Assembly: GCA_023258825.1 (NCBI GenBank)
Contig: JALQWE010000311.1
Location: 1-5,244 of the forward strand
From: Planctomycetaceae bacterium
GTDB taxonomy: Bacteria > Planctomycetota > Planctomycetia > Planctomycetales > Planctomycetaceae
Reading direction: 5' to 3'
DNA: 5,244 nt
The translations under genes and the position numbers were made by a program. How positions within the stretch are numbered: position 1 is the stretch's first letter; each line of letters starts with the position of its first letter. The notes below the pieces were generated by a model that was not told where the DNA came from, made no database searches, and saw only the letters and a program-made list of their open reading frames with translations. This document shows, piece after piece, positions 1 to 5,244 of the stretch.

Positions 1-244
1 GGAAAGTCGTGTCAGCACGGCAGCAGCCATGTTCCGACTCCGATGGGGCCCCGAGACGGGAATCCATCAATCTGCTCAACGTCCGGATTCATGGTTCCGC
101 TGGCTCAGGCGATGCCAGTCACCATCCGGTCCGGTGGCGGTTGGCAACGTGGCAGATCATGTGCAGTTCATCATGCAAACTGATCACCGAGGGCGGTATT
201 GGTCTGCAGACATTCAGTGACTCAACCCAGTGGAAGGAAGTGTC
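1..244. other. Upstream region without a supportable gene
   Basis: No gene can be supported here. All three plus-strand frames are open for a long way: the first closes at 181-183, the second at 218-220, and the third runs into the next gene and closes at 314. None yields a peptide I recognise, and a real 3' gene end would normally stand out against the other frames. One of the two frames closing before 220 could still be the tail of a gene entering from the left. No convincing -35/-10 promoter pair was found. A weak dyad (GATCA at 155-159, TGATC at 181-185) is too short to interpret. The part nearest 245 probably contains the 5' untranslated leader of the first gene. Confidence 0.45.
232..240 (+). 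promoter_or_regulatory. Ribosome binding site that sets the first gene's start at 245
   Basis: A purine-rich GGAAGGAAG run resembles the Shine-Dalgarno consensus, and its GGAAGGA core ends six bases before GTG 245. The competing in-frame GTG at 230 overlaps this run and has no such element upstream of it. An in-frame stop at 218-220 excludes starts further left. Confidence 0.65.
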
Positions 245-1339
245 GTGGCAACTCTTGCAGAAACATCCAAAGCCCAGAAGGAACTTCTGGATCAACATAC
301 ACGCGAAATGGTGAAGTGGCATTTCAGCGACGACACCGGCTGCCAGTTCTGGCTGGAAAAGAAGCGCGAATTCAATTTTGATCCACTGACGGAAGTGAAT
401 TGCTTCGAAGACCTGAAAAAGTTCCCGCTCTTCGAAGACGAGTGGCTTCGTGGCGGCCCGATGCGTCGCTGGGTGCCTCAGCCGCTGCAGAACAAGCCGA
501 TTTACGTCTTTGAAACCGGTGGCACCACCGGCATTCCCAAGTCCCGCGTTGTGGTCGAGGACCACTGGATTGATTACGAACTGTTCAGTGCAACGCTGCC
601 GGACGAATCCTTTCCCCGCGGCGCTAACTGGCTGATGCTGGGCCCCTCTGGTCCTCGTCGCCTGCGACTGGCGATTGAGCACCTGGCCCAGTTCCGTGAC
701 GGGATCTGTTTCTGCGTTGACCTCGATCCACGCTGGGTGGTCAAGCTGCTGAAGAAGGGCAAAGTCGAAGAGGCCAAAGAATACAGTGCGCACTGCATTG
801 ATCAGGCGTTGACGATTCTGTCAGCGAACAACGACATCCAGTGCATGTTCACCACTCCGAAACTGCTCGAAGCACTGGCACTGCGACTGATGGATCAGGG
901 CAGCAGCATTGAAGAAGCCGGAATCAAGGGCATCTTCTGTGGGGGAACGGAGTTCACTGCACAGTGGTACCGCTTTGCTCGTGAAGAACTGCTGGGCCCG
1001 AATGTCTACATCACGCCGACCTACGGTAACACCCTGATGGGACTGGCCTGTGGCAAGCCCTTCGACCCGGCCGACAATTTCAAGATCACGTACTACGCTC
1101 CTCAGCCACGTGCTGTCATCGAGGTCGTCGATTTTGATGATCACATGAAGGTCGTGGACTACGGCGCCACCGGGCGTGTGAAGCTCTACACAATGACAAA
1201 AGAACTGTTCGTTCCGGGCTTCCTGGAACGCGACGAAGGCGAGCGTGAACTGCCGCACGAGAAGTATCCATGGGACGGTGTCAGCGCCGTTCGACCGTAT
1301 CACGTCTTTGCAAAGACCACCACGGTTGGCGTGTACTGA
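245..1339 (+). CDS. EhpF/LuxE-like adenylating enzyme lacking the C-terminal domain (carboxylate activation)
   Basis: Likely a cytosolic ATP-dependent enzyme that converts a carboxylate to an acyl-adenylate. Residue numbers are for the 364-residue protein starting at GTG 245. The ANL-superfamily phosphate-binding loop is ETGGTTGIPK (about 90-99). A GGTEF stretch lies near 233-237 and an aromatic YGNT motif (PTYGNT, about 258-263) takes the place of the usual YGxTE. A PaaK/LuxE-like strand GRVKLYTMTKE near 310 leads to FLERDEGE (about 326-333), whose Asp matches the ribose-binding Asp of motif A7. The chain ends about 30 residues later, so the roughly 100-residue C-terminal domain with the catalytic Lys, normally used for thioester formation, is absent. 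This is known for EhpF (about 41 kDa) and also resembles LuxE. The next gene encodes a matching reductase, which supports this role. The substrate is unknown. A PaaK-type CoA ligase annotation is possible but fits the length less well. Confidence 0.78.
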   Translation: MATLAETSKAQKELLDQHTREMVKWHFSDDTGCQFWLEKKREFNFDPLTEVNCFEDLKKFPLFEDEWLRGGPMRRWVPQPLQNKPIYVFETGGTTGIPKSRVVVEDHWIDYELFSATLPDESFPRGANWLMLGPSGPRRLRLAIEHLAQFRDGICFCVDLDPRWVVKLLKKGKVEEAKEYSAHCIDQALTILSANNDIQCMFTTPKLLEALALRLMDQGSSIEEAGIKGIFCGGTEFTAQWYRFAREELLGPNVYITPTYGNTLMGLACGKPFDPADNFKITYYAPQPRAVIEVVDFDDHMKVVDYGATGRVKLYTMTKELFVPGFLERDEGERELPHEKYPWDGVSAVRPYHVFAKTTTVGVY

Positions 1340-1360
1340 TACGGCAAAATCGCATTTCCG

Positions 1361-1395
1361 GGCTCAGGCCGCGCATCACTGTGGCGGCCTGAGCC
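1361..1395 (+). terminator. Strong hairpin without a T-tract between the two plus-strand genes
   Basis: A perfect 12-bp inverted repeat pairs GGCTCAGGCCGC (1361-1372) with GCGGCCTGAGCC (1384-1395) around an 11-base loop. It begins 21 bases after the stop codon of the first gene. The bases after it (TCGATTGCTACC) are not a T-run, so it is not a classical intrinsic terminator. It could be a partial terminator that lowers expression of the second gene, an mRNA-stabilising 3' structure, or a processing site. The structure is read directly from sequence; its function is inferred. Confidence 0.55.
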
Positions 1396-1424
1396 TCGAT
1401 TGCTACCGCTTTGAATCTGCTTTG

Positions 1425-1441
1425 TTCGGTATCGCACCGAA
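1425..1441 (+). repeat. Short perfect dyad upstream of the reductase gene
   Basis: TTCGGT (1425-1430) and ACCGAA (1436-1441) form a perfect 6-bp inverted repeat with a 5-base spacer, ending 39 bases before the ATG at 1481. It could be a regulator's operator or a small mRNA hairpin. A dyad this short can arise by chance. Confidence 0.3.
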
Positions 1442-1480
1442 TCTCCACATCTATCAACTCCTTCCCTGAAATTCACTGCC

Positions 1481-2917
1481 ATGCTCGAAATTCCTGTTGT
1501 ACGCTGGGGCAAGCCCTACGAATCACTCGAAAAGGCCGACGTCGTTCACTTTGAAACAGGCGAAGTGATGGCCCGCATGCATCAGGCCAATGCCGGCCTG
1601 GTGCAGATGGATTCCCGGAAGTCTGCGAAAGCACGCGAAGTGCTGCGGCAGTTTTCCTGCGCCGACCTGATCGAAAAATGCAAGCGGGCAGCGGATCTGT
1701 ATCTGACCGCCGAACTTCCGCTGGGCAATGGCACTCAGACACCGGAACAGTTCTGTTCCATTCAGTCGGCGACCACAGGTTTGCCACTGAACATGTGCCG
1801 CGCGAACATGAACAAGAACGCGTTCGTGCTGAAGCACATGGGGGACATGCTGGACGCACTGACCCGCGGCCTGCCGCTGGACATTCTGACCCGCGGATAC
1901 GGCATGGAATCGCGCAACGTGATGGTGAGCTACCAGGCCACCACATCCGTGCTGGGACTCGTGCTTCCCTCCAATTCGCCTGGCGTTCACACGCTCTGGC
2001 TGCCTGCCATTCCGCTGCAGATCGGGCTTGTTCTGAAGCCGGGTTCTTCCGAGCCGTGGACTCCCTACCGCATGTACGAAGCCTTCGCTGCCGCAGGTGT
2101 GCCTCGCGAAGCCTTCTGCCTGTACCCGGGACCGCACGACGTCGGCAACAAGGTGCTTGAGACGTGTAATCGCGCCATGATTTTCGGTGGTCAGGCGACC
2201 GTCGAAAAGTACCACGGCAATCCGCGAGTTCAGGCGCACGGCCCGGGCTTTAGTAAGATTCTGCTGGGCGACGATCTTGTGGATCGCTGGGAAGACTATC
2301 TCGATGTGATGGTGAAGAGCGTCGTCATGAACGGCGGTCGTGGCTGCATCAACTGCTCCGGCATCTGGGCATCGCGGCACACGGAAGAAATTGCGGACGC
2401 GATTGCGAAGCGAATCGGCCCGATTGTGCCGCTGCCAACCACCGATCCCAACGCAGCCATCGCAGCCTTCACACCGGCCGGGGTGGCGGAAGCAACCAAC
2501 AACCAGATCGAGGCCGGCTTGAATCCGCCGGTGGTCACCGATGTCGCGGCGAAATACCGTGGCGGCGATCGACTGGTGCGACAGGAACGCTGCGATTACC
2601 TGCGGCCAACTGTCCTGCATGTTTCCGATTGCGACAACCCGATGGCGAACACCGAATACATGTTCCCCTTCGTGTCCGTTGTTCGGTGTCCCCAGGACAA
2701 AATGCTTTCCAAAATCGGTTCCACCCTGATTGGAACGGCCATCACAGAAAACGAAAAGTGGATCACCGAACTGGTGGATGCTCGCAACATCGACCGGCTG
2801 AACGTCGGACCAATCCCCACCTGTGCACTGAACTGGCTGCAGCCTCACGAGGGGAACATCATCGACTTCCTGTTCCGTAACCGAGCATTCCAGAACAGCC
2901 TGCCTCCGGCTCACTGA
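1481..2917 (+). CDS. EhpG/LuxC-like aldehyde-dehydrogenase-fold acyl reductase
   Basis: Probably an NAD(P)H-dependent enzyme that reduces an activated acyl group to an aldehyde, in the cytosol. The 478-residue protein covers the ALDH fold. PSNSP (163-167) matches the PWNxP motif with oxyanion-hole Asn165. LKPGSSEP (185-192) carries the cofactor-binding Lys186, and IFGGQATVEKY (234-244) matches the FTGS nucleotide-binding turn. Nucleophile Cys289 lies in NGGRGC (284-289), with Cys292 close by. TEYMFPF (391-397) matches the EExFGP motif. The ELGGK segment that holds the general-base Glu in hydrolytic ALDHs is replaced by HGPGFSK (253-259), resembling the GPGN segment of CoA-acylating ALDHs; this suggests reduction or acyl transfer rather than aldehyde oxidation to free acid. 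No clear Shine-Dalgarno precedes ATG 1481. The upstream adenylating gene suggests EhpG-like work. An ordinary aldehyde dehydrogenase is the main alternative. Confidence 0.75.
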   Translation: MLEIPVVRWGKPYESLEKADVVHFETGEVMARMHQANAGLVQMDSRKSAKAREVLRQFSCADLIEKCKRAADLYLTAELPLGNGTQTPEQFCSIQSATTGLPLNMCRANMNKNAFVLKHMGDMLDALTRGLPLDILTRGYGMESRNVMVSYQATTSVLGLVLPSNSPGVHTLWLPAIPLQIGLVLKPGSSEPWTPYRMYEAFAAAGVPREAFCLYPGPHDVGNKVLETCNRAMIFGGQATVEKYHGNPRVQAHGPGFSKILLGDDLVDRWEDYLDVMVKSVVMNGGRGCINCSGIWASRHTEEIADAIAKRIGPIVPLPTTDPNAAIAAFTPAGVAEATNNQIEAGLNPPVVTDVAAKYRGGDRLVRQERCDYLRPTVLHVSDCDNPMANTEYMFPFVSVVRCPQDKMLSKIGSTLIGTAITENEKWITELVDARNIDRLNVGPIPTCALNWLQPHEGNIIDFLFRNRAFQNSLPPAH

Positions 2918-2954
2918 TTGCATTCGTCTGCAACCGTTGGCAAATTCTTCACAG

Positions 2955-2995
2955 CACCAGCAATGTGCGTCACTGCATGTTGCTGGTGTTTTTTT
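2955..2995 (+). terminator. Rho-independent terminator of the plus-strand gene pair
   Basis: CACCAGCAATGTGC (2955-2968) pairs with GCATGTTGCTGGTG (2975-2988) as a 14-bp stem with two G-U pairs and a 6-base loop, followed directly by seven T residues (2989-2995). It begins 37 bases after the stop of the reductase gene. Its T-tract ends only nine bases from the stop of the converging minus-strand gene. On the minus strand no T-run follows the stem, so it should act mainly on plus-strand transcripts. Confidence 0.9.
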
Positions 2996-3004
2996 ACAGC
3001 GGTT

Positions 3005-4246
3005 TCAGACACCAAACTGGTGACCGTGTTTCAGGCATTCCACCAGTTCCTCAGCGACAGTTGTGATCGCTGGCATCGAACTGTCCGGAGTGAGGCGTCG
3101 GCTGATTCGTCTTGCCAGCGGACCGGACTCCAGAATGTTCTCCAGTGCCCTTTGCGTGTCGCTGTCCAGTTCCGGCTGCGTCGCTTCGTAGAGGTGCCGC
3201 CAGAGCTCCTGCAGGCTGCAGCACGAACCGGGATAGCCGAACAATCGCAGCAGTTCAGCATTCTTCAGTTCCGCGCGTTCTGCGGAATCAATCGCCTGCA
3301 GCAGCAACTCAAACAATGGTTCCACAGCCACGGCCTGCTGCGACTGCAAAGTGCCCCAGCGTTCCTGCACCAACGCCTTCAGTACGGACACCACAAGGCT
3401 GAGCACACCGAGGTCAGCGGCCGGGCATTCCTGAATGTCAATCACCCGAATTTCAATGGAACCGCGTCCGAAACGGGCAATCGCCCCGCGTGCATTCAGA
3501 AACTCATCCTGCAACACGCCCTCCGGATCCAGCGGCGCAATCGCCCGAAACATGGGTTCAAAAATCTGCGTCCGATATTCGGCTTCTGAAAATGCCGGCT
3601 CGGGAATCACCCGACCAGCAATCAGCGGGATCTTTGCCGAATTGCTGCGATACACGTGCAACCGCTGATCCATCCGACCCGTCAGGCGACCTTCCGCCAG
3701 AGGTGAGGCAGCGGCCAGTGCCGGAAGCAGTGGCAGGATCAGTCGAATGGCAGCGTGCAGTCGCCCGAATTCCTGATCATTTGCAAAAGGCAGATTCAGA
3801 TGCACGCTCTGCAGATTGGCCCAGCCGTGGCCGCGACAATCAAAAATCCGATTGAATGCCTCATACACCGCGCTGTAGTCATGTGGCCAGAGACGCATTT
3901 CGCGAAACGGATTCATCCATGGGTGCATGGCTGACGGCAGCAACTGACCGCCCAGCCCCGCCAGTTGCTGGTTGATTCTGCGCACTTCCCCCTGAAATGC
4001 TGCTGCCAGTCCGTGCAGCGAATCCACCGGCTCGGTCGTCTTCAGCTCAACCACATGCAGCACCAGTTCGTTGGACCAGGACAGCCGACCTCGTTCCACA
4101 TCAGACTGAATCTGACCGCATTCTGCCTGAATCAGACGATCACAGATCGGCAGCACGTCCAGCGTCTTCTGTGACACGATCATGTATTCCAGTTCCACGC
4201 CGTAGCCTTCAAAGAGGCCCAGCCTGCGACGATCTGTCTCTGACAC
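3005..4246 (-). CDS. GCS2-family carboxylate-amine ligase (glutamate-cysteine ligase-like)
   Basis: A 413-residue member of the ATP-dependent glutamate-cysteine ligase type 2 fold, joining a carboxylate (classically the gamma-carboxyl of glutamate) to an amine. Visible family blocks are GYGVELEY (14-21) with metal-ligand acidic residues, NELVLHVVELKT (59-70), MHPW (107-110) in place of the usual THPF-like block, QSVHLNLPF (146-154), LPALAAASP (174-182) matching the LxALSANSP block, and SIEIRVIDIQECP (263-275) matching the ExRxxD block. The GTG start at 4246 is supported by GGAG at 4257-4254 with a seven-base spacer. The gene lies 66 bases after an ATP-grasp ligase gene and is probably co-transcribed. 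The amino substrate cannot be read from sequence, so calling it GshA or YbdK would go too far. The C-terminal ~130 residues (from about 285) are poorly characterised and mostly helical in appearance. Confidence 0.85.
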   Translation of the reverse strand: MSETDRRRLGLFEGYGVELEYMIVSQKTLDVLPICDRLIQAECGQIQSDVERGRLSWSNELVLHVVELKTTEPVDSLHGLAAAFQGEVRRINQQLAGLGGQLLPSAMHPWMNPFREMRLWPHDYSAVYEAFNRIFDCRGHGWANLQSVHLNLPFANDQEFGRLHAAIRLILPLLPALAAASPLAEGRLTGRMDQRLHVYRSNSAKIPLIAGRVIPEPAFSEAEYRTQIFEPMFRAIAPLDPEGVLQDEFLNARGAIARFGRGSIEIRVIDIQECPAADLGVLSLVVSVLKALVQERWGTLQSQQAVAVEPLFELLLQAIDSAERAELKNAELLRLFGYPGSCCSLQELWRHLYEATQPELDSDTQRALENILESGPLARRISRRLTPDSSMPAITTVAEELVECLKHGHQFGV

Positions 4247-4253
4247 CGTAAGT

Positions 4254-4257
4254 CTCC
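4254..4257 (-). promoter_or_regulatory. Ribosome binding site for the GCS2-family gene
   Basis: On the minus strand TCCGGAGACTTACG precedes GTG 4246. Its GGAG core stands seven bases from the start codon, a good Shine-Dalgarno spacing, and decides for this non-ATG start. Confidence 0.65.
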
Positions 4258-4288
4258 GGAGAATGCTGATTACTTCACAGATTGAACA

Positions 4289-4315
4289 TGAGCCCGAGTT
4301 TCGCCACCGGGCTCA
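4289..4315 (-). repeat. Hairpin overlapping the stop codon of the ATP-grasp gene
   Basis: On the minus strand TGAGCCCG (4315-4308), which begins with the TGA stop codon, pairs perfectly with CGGGCTCA (4296-4289) across an 11-base loop. No T-tract follows, so strong termination is unlikely. It may protect the mRNA end or tune expression of the downstream GCS2-family gene. It shares the 10-mer CCGGGCTCAG with the hairpin region at 1358-1367. Confidence 0.4.
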
Positions 4316-5236
4316 GTCATCCAGTCGTGCACGTTTCTGTTCCATGCGTCGAACAAACACATCCATGATCCGGTTGTAAAGATCCTCTTTCAGGATGGAA
4401 TCTTCACTGTCCGCATCGATGTTGGGATTGTCGTTGACTTCGATGATGTAGAAGTTCCCGTTGGATTCCTTCACATCAACACCATACAGCCCGTCACCAA
4501 TCAGATTGGCCGCCTTCAGTGCCAGTTTGACAGCCTTTCGCGGTGCCAGTTCCACAGGCAGTGTTTCCGTTCGCCCATAACGTCCACGGCCCTGACATTC
4601 CTGACGCACAATCTGCCAGTGACCGGGCGCCATAAAGTAACGACAGGCAAACAGCGGTTTGCGGTCAATGATGCCGATCCGCCAGTCAAACGTGGTGGGC
4701 AGATATTCCTGAGCAATCAGCAGTTCTGAATCTCCGAGGAAGTCTTTTGTCTTTTCCTCCAGCTCTGCAGCGGAGTTAATCTTCACCACTCCGCGGCTGA
4801 AGGCGCTGTCCGGCTGCTTCAGAACGAAGGGATATCCCAGTTCCTGAACCACCTTGTCGATGTTCTCGTGATGCACAACGAGGGATCGGGGAACGTCCAC
4901 CTTGTGTCGCGCCAGGATTTCTGCAAGGTAGACTTTGTTGGTGCATCGCAGAATCGACAACGGATCGTCGATCACCACCATGCCCTCCTTCGCCGCACGT
5001 CGGGCAAAGCGATAGGTATGGTGATTCACATAAGTCGTTTCACGAATGAACAACGCATCAAATTCCAGCAGACGACTGTAGTCATCCTTCGTGATCAGTT
5101 CGGCGTAGACATCCTGCTCCCGGGCGGCGCGGAGAAAGCGTTTGAGTGCCGTCTCATTGGACGGCGCATTGTTCTTTTCATCCGGATCATACAGGATTGC
5201 CAGATCAAAGCGTGTGCGTTTGCGGGAACGGGGCAT
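4313..5236 (-). CDS. RimK-family ATP-grasp ligase, probably 5'-partial at the window edge
   Basis: An ATP-grasp ligase that forms an amide bond via an acyl-phosphate, related to RimK and glutathione synthetase. In the 307 visible residues: RCTNKVYLAE (97-106) with nucleotide-contacting Lys101, FVLKQPD (137-143) with Lys140, the flexible AFSRGVVKI loop (145-153), QEYLP (176-180), DWRIGIID (184-191), GDGLYGVDVK (247-256) and IIEVNDNPNID (264-274) with the magnesium-binding Glu266, Asn268 and Asn270 region. The stretch FIRETTYVNHHTYRFARRA (63-81) is typical of the longer RimK-like proteins that carry an N-terminal RLAN domain. The frame stays open from ATG 5236 to the window end, with GAGCGGCG rather than a ribosome site upstream, so this ATG is probably internal and the N-terminal domain lies outside. 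The ligase is paired with a GCS2-family gene 66 bases downstream. The substrate is unknown; ribosomal protein S6 modification is unlikely for this subfamily. Confidence 0.85.
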   Translation of the reverse strand: MPRSRKRTRFDLAILYDPDEKNNAPSNETALKRFLRAAREQDVYAELITKDDYSRLLEFDALFIRETTYVNHHTYRFARRAAKEGMVVIDDPLSILRCTNKVYLAEILARHKVDVPRSLVVHHENIDKVVQELGYPFVLKQPDSAFSRGVVKINSAAELEEKTKDFLGDSELLIAQEYLPTTFDWRIGIIDRKPLFACRYFMAPGHWQIVRQECQGRGRYGRTETLPVELAPRKAVKLALKAANLIGDGLYGVDVKESNGNFYIIEVNDNPNIDADSEDSILKEDLYNRIMDVFVRRMEQKRARLDD

Positions 5237-5244
5237 CGCCGCTC

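Noticed and set aside
141..170. TTGGCA as a possible -35 promoter element
   Set aside because: No acceptable -10 element is found at 16-18 bases downstream; CAGTTC is at the expected place.
9..314. A 101-codon plus-strand open frame overlapping the start of the first gene
   Set aside because: It overlaps the adenylating gene in another frame, and its peptide is low in recognisable structure.
119..793. A 224-codon minus-strand open frame over the leader and the first gene
   Set aside because: Mostly antisense to the adenylating enzyme, with no recognisable motif and no ribosome site noticed.
1523..2923. A 466-codon open frame on the minus strand, opposite the reductase gene
   Set aside because: It mirrors a well-supported ALDH-family gene; its product is rich in His, Arg and Gln and shows no recognisable motif. 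It is a GC-driven antisense shadow.
2918..3589. A 223-codon plus-strand open frame starting right after the reductase stop
   Set aside because: It runs through the strong terminator and lies opposite the GCS2-family gene; the product has no family features.
1..5244. CRISPR array, tRNA, rRNA or insertion sequence
   Set aside because: No regularly spaced repeats, cloverleaf-like stems, rRNA segments or transposase motifs were seen; the non-coding gaps are short.

Overview
The window is moderately GC-rich bacterial DNA with GTG starts used beside ATG and Shine-Dalgarno sites before only some genes. The gene content and style recall marine Planctomycetes. This is an impression from family content and sequence style, not a proven assignment; no rRNA or marker gene is present.

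Layout. Positions 1-244 form a leader with no gene I can support. Two plus-strand genes follow: an adenylating enzyme without the usual C-terminal domain (245-1339, EhpF/LuxE-like), and an aldehyde-dehydrogenase-fold protein with a reductase-like active site (1481-2917, EhpG/LuxC-like). A 141-base gap containing two hairpins separates them. A strong intrinsic terminator (2955-2995) ends this unit. On the minus strand, converging on it, lie an ATP-grasp RimK-type ligase (4313-5236, probably continuing past the window edge) and a GCS2-family carboxylate-amine ligase (3005-4246). These two are separated by 66 bases and are probably co-transcribed.

How they may work together. The plus-strand pair looks like a two-enzyme carboxylic acid reductase: the first protein activates a carboxylate as an acyl-adenylate, and the second reduces the activated acyl group to an aldehyde with NAD(P)H. 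This is the role proposed for EhpF and EhpG of Pantoea agglomerans, which act on phenazine-1,6-dicarboxylate. No phenazine biosynthesis gene is visible here, so the substrate is unknown. The minus-strand pair combines two classes of ATP-dependent amide-bond-forming enzyme and probably makes a small peptide or amino-acid conjugate, or modifies a protein end. Its substrate is also unknown.

All four proteins are of carboxylate-activating or carboxylate-reducing types. The convergent arrangement and the terminator argue against a single operon, so a shared pathway is speculative.
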